A model generated the notes under the pieces. It had not been told where the DNA came from, did not search any database, and was given only the letters and a program-made list of their open reading frames with translations. Below, piece by piece: positions 7,254 to 16,043 of a DNA stretch of 64,000 nt (positions are counted from its first letter, which is position 1; every line of letters begins with the position of its first letter). Location of the stretch: positions 1 through 64,000 of the forward strand of contig NZ_JQKO01000005.1 in NCBI RefSeq assembly GCF_000746085.1, in the 5' to 3' direction. Position numbers and translations under genes: made by a program. The DNA is from Methylocapsa aurea (GTDB lineage: Bacteria; Pseudomonadota; Alphaproteobacteria; Rhizobiales; Beijerinckiaceae).

Positions 7254-9774
7254 GACCGAGCTGCCGGGCCATAGCGAGCACCGGGAGATAGGCCGCATCG
7301 AAATTGGCGCTCATCCGCACCACCTCGACGAGCTGCGGCCCGACGTCAGCGATGAAGCCCTGTGCATTGCCTGCAATCCGGGTCCGCACGCCGATCTCGA
7401 GGAAGCGGTCGCGGGCGCGCCAGTAGTCAGCGAGCCTTCGGAACGCGCCGGCATCCTCGCCCCGCAAGAGGGCGCTGGGTTGTGGATGAAAGGCGTCAAG
7501 CAGCGCCATCAGGCGGGCGCCGGGCGTGTCGCTTGCGACATAGGCGGCGCGCGGCGCCTGGGTCGTAACAAGCGGCCGGTCATCGCTGTTGAGCGGACCT
7601 GGCCCGGCGAACAAGCGCAATTCATCCGCGCTCGCGAGGTAGAGTCCAAATAGAGCCGTGTCGTCCCTCAAATCAAGCGCCGCCAGCCGGGCGCCCAGCG
7701 AACCGTCCTGGACGCGGCGGCTGAGCCAATCGACCGGGTAGGATTTCGGCGAGAGGCGGCCAACCAAAGCAACGAGCGGCGTCTCGATGCTGAATTGCGC
7801 GAGATATGCGCTAGAGTTGGGGAAGACCGCGAGGAAGGTTCGCAGGATGACGCGCAGCGTGTCAAGATCGAGCTGGTGGAGCGGGAGCCACTGACAAAAC
7901 AGCCCATCTTCCGCGAGCCGATCGCGGATCGCCGCGAAATGCTCTTGCGTGTAGAGCGCGCCTGAGCCATCGAGCGACGGATGGAAAAGGTCGGCCACGA
8001 CGACGTCGTAGCGATCGCCGGCGGCGCGAACGAAGCGGCGCGCATCGGCGACATGGACGCGCAGGTTCGCGTCGCGACCGAGATTGGGAGCCGACTGTCT
8101 GAACCACGGGAAGGACTCAACGACCTCAGGCACAAGCTCGACGCCATCCGCAATCACCCCAGGATGATCCCCCACAGCCGACAAAGTCGTGCCGGTGCCA
8201 AGCCCGAGGAAAAGCGCCCGCTTTGGGTTGGGATGGAGAAGCAGCGGAATGTGAGCCTCGCGAGCGTCGGACCGGATCGATGCGTCGCCGCCCATGCGGA
8301 AGTGGTTGTTGACCTGGAGATGATTCGCTCCGGCCTGATCCCGCACGACGCTGACGGCCGCCATCACGCCGTCGCGATGCCATAGGAGCGCGCCGCCCGG
8401 CGGCGTCTGGATAAAGCGCAGCGAGAGGGGCGAGAGCTGCAGCGCGATCGCCGCCGCAGCCGCTAAGGCGGCCAAAGCGCGCGTCCGCCCGCGGAAATTC
8501 GGCAGCGCCAGAAGATAGAACAGGGCGACCAAGGTGAAGCCGAATTTGGCGCCGATCAAGGGGAGCAGGAGCGGGCCAAAGAGGATTGGCGCGAGCGCGG
8601 CGCCTAATGTGTTGACCGCGAGCGCAGCGCCGAGCGCGCCAGCGCGATCGCGGACGCCTTGCGCCAGCTGGGCGAAGAGCGCGCCCATCGCAATGGTGGG
8701 CAGCAGGAAGGCGGCGCCAGCGACGCCGAATTCAGCGCCGAGCCGGCTGGCCATCGTCGGTGGCGCAAATCCCTGAAGCGCGGTCAGGATCGTCTCAGAG
8801 GAGGCGAGCGCCACGGCGCCGCCGACGCAGCAAAGCGAAGTCAGAAGGACCAAGCGAACCGTCAGCGCGTCACGATCATAGCGCTTGGCGAGCCGGCTCT
8901 GGAGCGCGCCGCCGCACGCCGTCCCGAGGAGGTAGACAGCTAACAGGATGGCGAAGGTGTAGATCGTGTTCTCAAGGATTTGGCTGACAACGCGAATCGT
9001 CAATACTTCGTAGCCGATGCCAAGGAGCCCCGTGAGGAAAAGCGGCGCCAACTGAGCCCGACCGGCAGCGGACCGCGGGTCTGCGGGGCGAGCCGCCGCC
9101 GACCCGCTGTGCGCCTGTCCCCCGCAAAGCCACATGGTTATGGCGCAGACCAGGTTGACGGCCGCGCACGCCATCAGCGTCGCTGTGAGCCCCAGGGCGG
9201 GAATGAGCAGAAAGATCGTTGCGAGCGCGCCAGCGACGGCGCCGAGCGTATTGGCGGCATAGACGATGCCGACCGCGCCGCCTCCGCACAGACGCGGGGC
9301 CAACACCGCCTCCAGCGTCGGCAAGGTCCCGCCCATCGCCAATGTGGCCGGCAACAGCAAAGCAAATGGCAAAGCGAAGGCGACAAGCCATTGCCGCGCC
9401 GGCGAAGCGTCGACCGGCGCGAGCGCGAGGGCAAGGTCGCCAGCAAGCGGCGCGAGGGGAATGAGGAGAACGGCCCAGGCGCCGATTGCGAGTTCCAGCC
9501 CAGCATACCAATACGCGGGCCGCGCCTTCATGTTGAACCACGGGGCGCCCAACGCCAGAGCGCCCAGCGCGAGCCCGGCGAAAAGGGCGGTCATGACGCC
9601 AAGCGCGGCGACGATCTCGTGTCCGAGCGAGACCGCAAGCAACCGAGTCCAGATGATCTCATACGCCAATCCGGCGAAACCAGACAGACCCGCGATGCCC
9701 ATGATCGATAGCGCGCCAAAGCGGTGCGCTTTTCGATCGACTCTGGCCATCGGCTCCGCAGCGACTTCAGTCAT
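7150..9774 (-). CDS. Membrane protein fused to spermidine-synthase-like domain
   Basis: An 874-aa fused transporter-like/spermidine-synthase-like protein. Residues about 20-440 hold roughly a dozen hydrophobic segments, beginning GLSGFAGLAYEIIWTRLLAV, the usual start of this family. Residues about 465-700 form a Rossmann methyltransferase-like fold with ALFLGLGTGTTLSAV and a DVVVADLFHPSLDGSGALY segment. The classical polyamine-synthase acceptor motif with DSTDP is absent, so polyamine synthesis is doubtful. The C-terminal 170 residues are helical. I chose the ATG at 9774 (MTEVAAEPMARV); the open frame extends further, but that part is only antisense to the PHP gene. The two minus-strand genes are likely one operon. 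Confidence 0.75.
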   Translation of the reverse strand: MTEVAAEPMARVDRKAHRFGALSIMGIAGLSGFAGLAYEIIWTRLLAVSLGHEIVAALGVMTALFAGLALGALALGAPWFNMKARPAYWYAGLELAIGAWAVLLIPLAPLAGDLALALAPVDASPARQWLVAFALPFALLLPATLAMGGTLPTLEAVLAPRLCGGGAVGIVYAANTLGAVAGALATIFLLIPALGLTATLMACAAVNLVCAITMWLCGGQAHSGSAAARPADPRSAAGRAQLAPLFLTGLLGIGYEVLTIRVVSQILENTIYTFAILLAVYLLGTACGGALQSRLAKRYDRDALTVRLVLLTSLCCVGGAVALASSETILTALQGFAPPTMASRLGAEFGVAGAAFLLPTIAMGALFAQLAQGVRDRAGALGAALAVNTLGAALAPILFGPLLLPLIGAKFGFTLVALFYLLALPNFRGRTRALAALAAAAAIALQLSPLSLRFIQTPPGGALLWHRDGVMAAVSVVRDQAGANHLQVNNHFRMGGDASIRSDAREAHIPLLLHPNPKRALFLGLGTGTTLSAVGDHPGVIADGVELVPEVVESFPWFRQSAPNLGRDANLRVHVADARRFVRAAGDRYDVVVADLFHPSLDGSGALYTQEHFAAIRDRLAEDGLFCQWLPLHQLDLDTLRVILRTFLAVFPNSSAYLAQFSIETPLVALVGRLSPKSYPVDWLSRRVQDGSLGARLAALDLRDDTALFGLYLASADELRLFAGPGPLNSDDRPLVTTQAPRAAYVASDTPGARLMALLDAFHPQPSALLRGEDAGAFRRLADYWRARDRFLEIGVRTRIAGNAQGFIADVGPQLVEVVRMSANFDAAYLPVLAMARQLGLSDPSAARRLLEALDRANPARPEARRLLAALPPA

Positions 9775-9881
9775 AATTGCGTCAAACAGTTTTTGCAGCC
9801 CATAACTGGAGGCGCATTCGCTTCCGGGGTGCGGAGAAAGAACAGGGGTGGGACCGCAATCGGCGCGGTCCCACCCATCGA

Positions 9882-11816
9882 CTATTTGGTGGCAAGTTGG
9901 TTGGCGAGGTCCTTGTTGGTCTCCACCAGCAGCTTCGGCTGATCGGACACCCGAATAAAGATCGGGTTGGTGTAGAACCACAGGTCCGCCCAAGCGGCGA
10001 CGTCGAAGCTCGAAAGCTTGGCGCCCCCACCCGTCGTCTGCATGTGCGCCGGGCAAGCAGGGTCCGTGCAGAGAATGACCGACGTCGCAGGATCGCTCAA
10101 CGGATTCCCCAATGCATCCGTCTCGTTGGGCGTCGCCACCGGAAGATTGGTGCCACGCGCGCGGATGTACTGGTTGCCCTGGATATTGGGGATAACGAAG
10201 CTCATCGTCCGCTTGTTGCCCGAAACCGTCCATTTCGCCGCGTTGAACGTCGCGTAGATCAAGGCCGACGGATTGGTTCCGTTGGTGTAGTTCGCGTTGT
10301 TCGGCGAAATGACGCCCGTGATATTACCGCGGATGAAGTCGACGTGGTCGAGCACCGGCTTGTTGAGCGGCTGCTGGATGCCGAGCTGCAACAGCGACGG
10401 GTTGTTGAACGCGTAGGGCGAGTTGTTCGGCTTGGACGGCGTCGTGACGGTGAGCGTGATCCGAACCGACTTCCCACGCGGCACCACCAGCGTCTCGCCC
10501 ATGCGGACCTGAGCGGTCTGTCCTTCGATCGCGGCAGTGAAGCCGAGGTCGCCCGTGATCAGATCGCCGGAGACCGAGAACGAGTTGCCGCTGCGGACCG
10601 CGTTGACGATCACCTGCGGCCGAAATAGCCCGTTCGTCGGCCGCAGTATGTACAGCTTTTGATATTCGCCCGGATAGAAGTCTTGAGTCGATTCGCGGAC
10701 ATAGGGGCTGAATGCGCCGCGGTTATGCCAATCCGAGCTAGCAAAGAAGAACCAATTGCGGCCTTCGCCGAGCAACGCATCCCATACCCCGCCGATCTTC
10801 GCGCCATAGATGCCCGTGCCGCCATAGGTCGTCACCCCGACCGAGTCAATGCCGGGTCCGCCAAAGTCCTTTCGGTACTCGCCGCGGTTGTTGCTTGCCT
10901 GATGGCCCGGCATCGTTTCGAATCCGACGGCGACAGTCGGACCTGCGTTGTTGAAGTCGCGGAAATGCTCGACGTTGAAGCCTCTATTGGCGTTAGGATC
11001 GAAAACGCCGGCGCGTTCGACATGCGCTGGCACATAATAGCTCTGCAAAGGGTAGTTCGCCTGCATCCAGGCGACGCTTGGCACCGCTTTGTTCTGGTGG
11101 TTCGCAAGGCCCAAGCCGGGCCCGGTCGCATTCGCAACCTTGCCCTTCCAGATGCCGCTATTAGCAACGCCTGGCGTGCCGCCGCTGCCGCTCGTGTCGG
11201 TATCGCTGCGGTCAAAGCGGAATTCGAATTGAGCGAGAGCGTCGTTATTGCCTATGTCGCCACGCAAGTAGTTCCATGGCCGCTGGGCTCCAAGGACCGT
11301 GGTGCTGGTGTGCTCATGGCCAGGCACGTTTGTCTCGAGCCCGACATAAAGCATTGGGTTTTGGAGTTGCTTAACCAGCGACGCCACCTCGGGATAGACA
11401 AATTCCTGAAGCATTTGCCAGCGCCACATCGCCCGATGCGGCAGCCCGTCCGGCGAGAACGATGTCGACGTGACGACGTCTCCCTTAAGGGCCGCGGCGC
11501 CGATCGTCTGTTCCCATAGCTTGCCGGAGCCGGTCTTCGAGCTGTCGCCCTCTGGATCGTCGAACCGGCAATCGCGCGTGCCGGTGCCGCCGTGGCCCGC
11601 CTGCGCCATCCACTCCAGGCCAAACGTATTGATCGACTTCGTAATCAAGGTCGAGACCGACACGGTGCCATCGGTGCAGGTCGTGTGGTTGTGGAAGTCG
11701 CCTGCCATGTAGCGGTCTGTGGCGTCGAGCGCCTTCGCCGGCGTCAACATCCCGATCGTCAATGCCAAAGTCGACGCATAGGTCAACAATCGCATGGATA
11801 AAGCCGTGTTTGGCAT
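9882..11816 (-). CDS. Secreted PHP-domain protein
   Basis: A 644-aa exported protein with a signal peptide at about residues 8-30 (LLTYASTLALTIGMLTPAKA). A polymerase-and-histidinol-phosphatase (PHP) fold follows. Metal-ligand candidates are GDFHNHTTCTDG (His42, His44), AQAGHGGTG near residue 76, and ASSDWHNRG in the second half, matching the closing Asp/His motif of PHP enzymes. Family members hydrolyse phosphoesters using two or three metals, but the substrate of secreted forms is unknown. The start at 11816 is supported by a GGGGAG 9 bases upstream. It is divergent from the PpiC-HupE operon across a 251-base region with a palindrome. Confidence 0.7.
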   Translation of the reverse strand: MPNTALSMRLLTYASTLALTIGMLTPAKALDATDRYMAGDFHNHTTCTDGTVSVSTLITKSINTFGLEWMAQAGHGGTGTRDCRFDDPEGDSSKTGSGKLWEQTIGAAALKGDVVTSTSFSPDGLPHRAMWRWQMLQEFVYPEVASLVKQLQNPMLYVGLETNVPGHEHTSTTVLGAQRPWNYLRGDIGNNDALAQFEFRFDRSDTDTSGSGGTPGVANSGIWKGKVANATGPGLGLANHQNKAVPSVAWMQANYPLQSYYVPAHVERAGVFDPNANRGFNVEHFRDFNNAGPTVAVGFETMPGHQASNNRGEYRKDFGGPGIDSVGVTTYGGTGIYGAKIGGVWDALLGEGRNWFFFASSDWHNRGAFSPYVRESTQDFYPGEYQKLYILRPTNGLFRPQVIVNAVRSGNSFSVSGDLITGDLGFTAAIEGQTAQVRMGETLVVPRGKSVRITLTVTTPSKPNNSPYAFNNPSLLQLGIQQPLNKPVLDHVDFIRGNITGVISPNNANYTNGTNPSALIYATFNAAKWTVSGNKRTMSFVIPNIQGNQYIRARGTNLPVATPNETDALGNPLSDPATSVILCTDPACPAHMQTTGGGAKLSSFDVAAWADLWFYTNPIFIRVSDQPKLLVETNKDLANQLATK

Positions 11817-11954
11817 TACTTTAGTCTCCCCTCCTGTAGAACCGAGGCCGCGACCTTAGTTGCCAATCGTGACAGGAAATACAACCACAGGTGATAGTTT
11901 AGCGACCCTTTTATGACATTCAGGCGCGACTGACGTTTGATTTTGCTTCCATGA

Positions 11955-11971
11955 ATGACATGCGCTGTCAT
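11955..11971. promoter_or_regulatory. Candidate operator palindrome in a divergent promoter
   Basis: A perfect inverted repeat, ATGACA-TGCGC-TGTCAT, lies in the 251-base region between the divergent PHP and PpiC-HupE genes. It is flanked by further TGACAT half-sites (about 11933-11940 and 11976-11982) and two CATGAATG repeats. This arrangement suits a dimeric regulator that could control both directions. The protein that binds is not known, and no regulator gene is adjacent. Confidence 0.4.
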
Positions 11972-12067
11972 GAATGTGACATCGTCAATCTATTACTAGG
12001 TGCGCAACCGAGACGTGCGGGCTGCATGATCGCGTCGACGCTTAGTAAAGTTGGCTAGGAATTTTTG

Positions 12068-12943
12068 ATGTCGCTGGGAGAAATGATCTCGTTTGCGGAA
12101 GGGGGGAGGACAGCGTCGATGCTGGCCGGAGCGCGCGGGCTGCTGCGGGCCGGGCTTCTAAAAGAGCCGCTGCTTCACTTCCTTTTGCTTGGATCGCTGA
12201 TTTTCGCAATCCATGCGGCCGTATCTCCGTCTGTGAGCAAGGACAAGCTCATCGAGGTCCCACCGGAGGTCCGCCAGTCGACCATCGAGCTTTTCGAGAG
12301 CACAAATCAGCGTAAGCCGACGTCGGAGGAACTGGCCCGCCTGCTTGATGTTTGGATCCTCAACGAGATCACTTACCGCGAGGCGCTCGCCCAGGGGCTG
12401 GACAAAGGCGACGAAATGATTCGGGAGCGCATCATGCAGAAGATGCGCCTTCTGGTCTTCGGCAACGTCACCGTGAACGAGCCCACCGAGGCCGAGCTCC
12501 GGCAATGGTTCGAGGCGCGGCGCGAAGGCTATGACATTCCCGATATCTTGAGCTTTTTTGAGCTTCCCATCGGCGGTCCAGAGGGCGAAGCCGAGGCAAA
12601 ATCGATCCTGCGACAGATCGAGGCCGGCGACGAGCCGGAGGAGGTTCGGCTTCGGGCACATATCTTTGCAAATCGACCCCGCAAGAGTCTCGAAGCGGCT
12701 TTTGGCAAGCCTTTCGTCGAGCAGCTCACGGCTTTGCCAATTGGGCGTTGGCATATGCTGCAATCTCCAGCCGGCTGGCACATCGTTCGCTTCGATTCAA
12801 TCGTGCCTGGACGAGCGGTCCCATTGCATGAAGTCGAGACGCAGGTCATCAGCGATTGGAAGGACGATCGTGGGCGCGCCCTCGGCACGGCCATCATTCG
12901 CGATATGGGAAAATCCTACGTGATCCGGCGCAACGAATCATGA
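12068..12943 (+). CDS. PpiC-type peptidyl-prolyl isomerase-like protein
   Basis: A 291-aa protein with an N-terminal membrane anchor at about residues 38-56 (FLLLGSLIFAIHAAVS). A SurA/PpiD-like helical region follows (LARLLDVWILNEITYREALA), then a C-terminal parvulin-like domain ending PIGRWHMLQSPAGWHIVRFD, the hallmark last strand of PPIC rotamases. It is probably periplasm-facing and helps fold exported partners, here most likely the neighbouring PHP or HupE proteins. ATG 12068 with AGGA upstream is preferred over the TTG three bases earlier. Its stop overlaps the next start (ATGA). Confidence 0.72.
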   Translation: MSLGEMISFAEGGRTASMLAGARGLLRAGLLKEPLLHFLLLGSLIFAIHAAVSPSVSKDKLIEVPPEVRQSTIELFESTNQRKPTSEELARLLDVWILNEITYREALAQGLDKGDEMIRERIMQKMRLLVFGNVTVNEPTEAELRQWFEARREGYDIPDILSFFELPIGGPEGEAEAKSILRQIEAGDEPEEVRLRAHIFANRPRKSLEAAFGKPFVEQLTALPIGRWHMLQSPAGWHIVRFDSIVPGRAVPLHEVETQVISDWKDDRGRALGTAIIRDMGKSYVIRRNES

Positions 12944-13926
12944 TCGGGTTCCTTCAAGGCCTCGGCGGGGGCCGCCGGCGGTTCATGCTGTTCGCCATGG
13001 CGGCGCTATCGGCCGCCTTCCTCGTCCCGGCGCGGCCGACATCGGCGCATGAGGCGAGTATGGCCGTGATGGTCCTGCGGGAAGTAGGTCCCGGCCGCTA
13101 TCTCGGACAGTGGTCGATGCCGCCGATCGACGAGCGGCTGCGTCCGATCTTTCCCGAGCACTGCGCATGGGACCCGCCCGAACTCGATTGCGGCGAACGC
13201 GGATTCGTCGGAACCCTCAGTTTCATGGGGCTCGGCAGCAAGCAGTCGGTCGCGATGTTTCGCGTGTTTCCCCTGGAGGGGCCCGCCCAGGCCTATACGG
13301 TCAGCGCCGCCAATCCCATCGTGACGGCGGCGCGCGACCCCGGTCGCGACATCGGGGCCTGGCTCAATCTTGCCGATACCTATGTCAATCTCGGCATCGA
13401 CCACATCCTGCGCGGGATCGACCATTTGCTTTTCGTGCTCGGCCTTATTTGGCTGGTGCGCGACCGGTGGATGCTGGTGCGCACCATCACCGCGTTCACC
13501 GTCGCGCACAGCCTGTCGCTCGCGGCGGCGACATTCGGCTGGGTCGGCGTTCCGGAAAGGCCGCTCAATGCTACAATTGCGCTCAGCATCGTCTTTGTCG
13601 GCGTTGAGATCGTGAAGTTGCAGCGCGGCCAGGTCGGTCTCGCGGCGCGCTACCCATGGGTGGTCGCATTCGCTTTCGGCCTTCTGCACGGTTTAGGCTT
13701 TGCGACCGCGCTGACCACTCTCGGGATCCCACAAACGACGCTGCCCTTCGCTTTGCTGTTCTTCAATATCGGGGTCGAGATCGGGCAACTCGCCTTCGTG
13801 TTCGTGGTGCTCGCGCTGATCTGGGCGCATCATCGGGTTGAGGCGACGCTGCCGCGCTGGGGCGCTGTGCTGCCGGCCTATGCGATCGGCAGCATCGCGG
13901 CCTTCTGGTTCCTGGTGCGGGTTTGA
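12940..13926 (+). CDS. HupE/UreJ family protein with extracytoplasmic N-domain
   Basis: A 328-aa protein with a signal peptide ending near TSAHEAS. An extracytoplasmic domain of about 120 residues contains two Cys (HCAWDPPELDCGER). A HupE/UreJ_2 membrane domain with about six segments follows. Conserved His/Asp motifs are GIDHILRGIDHLLF, HSLSLAAA and FGLLHGLGFATAL. HupE/UreJ proteins are linked to nickel or cobalt uptake in hydrogenase and urease clusters, but this long subclass is uncharacterised and no hydrogenase or urease gene is present. The start at 12940 overlaps the PpiC stop by 4 bases, indicating translational coupling. Confidence 0.75.
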   Translation: MIGFLQGLGGGRRRFMLFAMAALSAAFLVPARPTSAHEASMAVMVLREVGPGRYLGQWSMPPIDERLRPIFPEHCAWDPPELDCGERGFVGTLSFMGLGSKQSVAMFRVFPLEGPAQAYTVSAANPIVTAARDPGRDIGAWLNLADTYVNLGIDHILRGIDHLLFVLGLIWLVRDRWMLVRTITAFTVAHSLSLAAATFGWVGVPERPLNATIALSIVFVGVEIVKLQRGQVGLAARYPWVVAFAFGLLHGLGFATALTTLGIPQTTLPFALLFFNIGVEIGQLAFVFVVLALIWAHHRVEATLPRWGAVLPAYAIGSIAAFWFLVRV

Positions 13927-13952
13927 GACTTAGGGTCCGATTGGTGGGAGAT

Positions 13953-14561
13953 ATGATGAAGGACGCTCGGTTGAAGGCGACCGCCGCGCTTGGCGCGTTG
14001 CTCGCTCTGTTGACGCCGGCGCCAGCGCTCGCACATATTGGCGTGGCGCTTGGCCTGCAAAGCGGCATCCTCCACCCGATTACCGGGCTCGATCATGTCG
14101 CGGCCATGGTGGCGGTCGGCCTCTGGGGCGCCCAACTCGGCAATCCGGCGATCTGGGTGCTGCCTATTGCGTTTCCGCTGGTGATGGCGCTGGGCGGGCT
14201 CTTGGGCATGAGCGGCGTTGTTCTGGCGTTGCCTGAGGAGGCAGTCGCCCTCTCGGGCATCGTCCTCGGCGTCCTCGTCGCGTTGCACGCCCGGCCACAG
14301 CTCTGGATCGCCGCGGTGATTGTCAGCGTCTTTGCAGTTTTTCACGGCTATGCCCATGGCCGCGAATTGCCCTATGCCGCCGATCCGCTCGCCTTCGGCG
14401 TAGGCTTCGTTGTCGCCACAGGGCTTCTTCATCTCTGCGGCATTCTCATTGGCCTCCTGGTGCGCATGCCGCTCGGCGAGCGCGTTATTCGCGCCTGCGG
14501 CGCCGCGGTCGGCTGCGTTGGCGCCTATTTCCTTCTCGCCGCGTTGGGAGCAATCGGATGA
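13953..14561 (+). CDS. HupE/UreJ family protein (canonical short form)
   Basis: A 202-aa classical HupE/UreJ protein. It has a signal peptide ending TPAPALAH, with a mature N-terminal HIGVALG typical of the family, then about six membrane helices. The signature HPITGLDHVAAMVAVGLWG is intact, and a second motif HGYAHGRELP is present; their His/Asp residues are the proposed metal ligands. ATG 13953 or 13956 is chosen because GGGAG precedes it closely; a TTG at 13923 is possible but less likely. It is the third gene of the PpiC-HupE operon, and its stop overlaps the next start by 4 bases. Confidence 0.8.
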   Translation: MMKDARLKATAALGALLALLTPAPALAHIGVALGLQSGILHPITGLDHVAAMVAVGLWGAQLGNPAIWVLPIAFPLVMALGGLLGMSGVVLALPEEAVALSGIVLGVLVALHARPQLWIAAVIVSVFAVFHGYAHGRELPYAADPLAFGVGFVVATGLLHLCGILIGLLVRMPLGERVIRACGAAVGCVGAYFLLAALGAIG

Positions 14562-15175
14562 GAGCCATCGTCCGTCGCCTCGCGGCGACGTTCGCGCTCG
14601 TCGGCGCCCCGGCAAATGCGCATGCGCATCTCGTCAATACCCGGCTCGGTGATTTCTATGGCGGCATGCTCCATCCGCTCACCGGGTTCCAGGACCCCCT
14701 GCCCTGGCTGGCCCTCGCGATCCTTGCGGCCCTCCAAGGCCCGCGACGGGCGCGATGGCTGCTCGTGGCCTTCCCGGTCGGCCTGCTCGTCGGCGGCGGA
14801 CTGTCGCTCATCGCTCCGGGCGTTTCTTTCATTCCTCTCCTCGACGTGGCGCTCATCGCACTCATCGGCATGGCCGTTGCCGCCGCCGTTGTCATGCCCC
14901 TGCCAGCGGTGATTGGTCTTGGCGTCGTCATCGGGCTGGCGCACGGATACCAGAACGGACAGGCGATGACGGAATCGACGGATCACCTGCTGTTCATTTC
15001 CGGGGTGACCGCAATCGGATATGCGTCGATAACTATGGCGACCGCATGCGCCACCGCATTCCTACAGGGCAGCGGAAGCTGGCGCCTCTTGGCGTTGCGC
15101 GCGAGCGGCAGCTGGGTGGCGGCGGTGGGAATCATGGCGTTCGGACTGCAGTTCGTCGCGCCAGCAACGCATTAG
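14558..15175 (+). CDS. HupE/UreJ family protein with altered signature
   Basis: A 205-aa third HupE/UreJ-like membrane protein. It has a signal peptide ending ANAHAHLVNTRLG and about six membrane segments. The signature reads HPLTGFQDPLPWLALAILAA: the conserved Asp-His of HPxxGxDH has become Gln-Asp. The second motif is HGYQNGQAM instead of HGYAHG. Metal coordination therefore probably differs from that of the preceding paralogue. It starts with an ATGA overlap with the previous gene. Its TAG stop is part of the left TTAGAGC end of a mosaic repeat. Confidence 0.7.
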   Translation: MRAIVRRLAATFALVGAPANAHAHLVNTRLGDFYGGMLHPLTGFQDPLPWLALAILAALQGPRRARWLLVAFPVGLLVGGGLSLIAPGVSFIPLLDVALIALIGMAVAAAVVMPLPAVIGLGVVIGLAHGYQNGQAMTESTDHLLFISGVTAIGYASITMATACATAFLQGSGSWRLLALRASGSWVAAVGIMAFGLQFVAPATH

Positions 15176-15297
15176 AGCATGATGCCGAAAAGTGGAAACT
15201 GGTTTTCGGCATCATGCTCTAACTCTTCGATGAGAGGCGAATTTAAGACTTTGGACGAGATCGCGTTGCGATTCCGTCCAAAGTCATCCGGCTCTAG
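15172..15297. repeat. Mosaic palindromic repeat (type C)
   Basis: A 126-bp element with a perfect stem AGAGCATGATGCCGAAAA paired with TTTTCGGCATCATGCTCT. A second stem built on GACTTTGGACG and CGTCCAAAGTC follows, ending GGCTCTAG. A close copy lies at 28576-28708. It directly follows the HupE operon and can terminate it. The rest of the gap to 15472 shows no gene. Confidence 0.85.
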
Positions 15298-15472
15298 ACA
15301 ATTCGTTCGCGGAAGCCTCTCCCCCCATGCGCGGCGCCCGCCGACGCAAGACGCGGGATCATTGTTTCCGAGCGGCGCCTGCGGCCGAACCGCCAACTCG
15401 GCGAGATAAAGCGGAGCTGTGAAGCGACCGCGTCCTCTTGACGTTGGCGCTCCGATTTCCTTAAGCTCCGCC

Positions 15473-16021
15473 ATGCCGAGCAACGAAAAGGCCCTCGCCG
15501 CCCTCGCCGCTAACCCGTTTCCGCCGAGCCCCTGGGTGCAGGTTACCGATGACGGCGTCGTCATCAGAGCCGGCTTCAGCGATCAACTCCTGGCGCTGCT
15601 CCGCTGGGTGCCGAAAGTGCGTTGGCGGCCTGAAAAGCGCGACTGGATCGTTCCCTTGTCAGGCGCCGAAGCGGTCCGCGCGCTTCTGCCTGAGATTTTG
15701 CGGCTGGCTGAGGCGACCCAGCCGGGCGCGCGCGGAGCCTCCCCGCCAAATCCGAACTCGGAACCATCGCCGGCCGATCTCTTCCGGACATCCGCGCGGT
15801 TGATTTTCGGGGGAGACTGGCAGCGCGACACGGCGCGCGCCTTGAACCTGGACGAAACCGCGCTCGTCCGCTGGCTCGCCGGGGAGAGCGGCCTCGAAGA
15901 TCCCGAGGCGCTCCTCGACGAGATGCTGGCCCTGATGCGCCGGCGCGCCGCCGATATTGCGACCGAGGCGGACCGGCTCGCCGCCGCGATCGAGAAGGCG
16001 CGGCGGCGCGACCGCCCCTGA
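15473..16021 (+). CDS. Hypothetical protein with a HARP-like segment
   Basis: A 182-aa cytoplasmic protein of unknown function. Residues about 20-75 (VVIRAGFSDQLLALLRWVPK, then WRPEKRDWIVPL) resemble the short HARP-type fold, in which a strand-rich motif contains a conserved W-P-x-R-W. A Pro/Ser-rich linker follows, then a helical region with a helix-turn-helix look (TARALNLDETALVRWLAGES), and a basic helix at the end. The ATG at 15473 gives a compact protein; a GTG at 15419 would add 18 residues. The HARP resemblance is an impression only. DNA binding is plausible but unproven. Confidence 0.55.
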   Translation: MPSNEKALAALAANPFPPSPWVQVTDDGVVIRAGFSDQLLALLRWVPKVRWRPEKRDWIVPLSGAEAVRALLPEILRLAEATQPGARGASPPNPNSEPSPADLFRTSARLIFGGDWQRDTARALNLDETALVRWLAGESGLEDPEALLDEMLALMRRRAADIATEADRLAAAIEKARRRDRP

Positions 16022-16043
16022 CGGGTTTCGATCGGGCGGCCTC

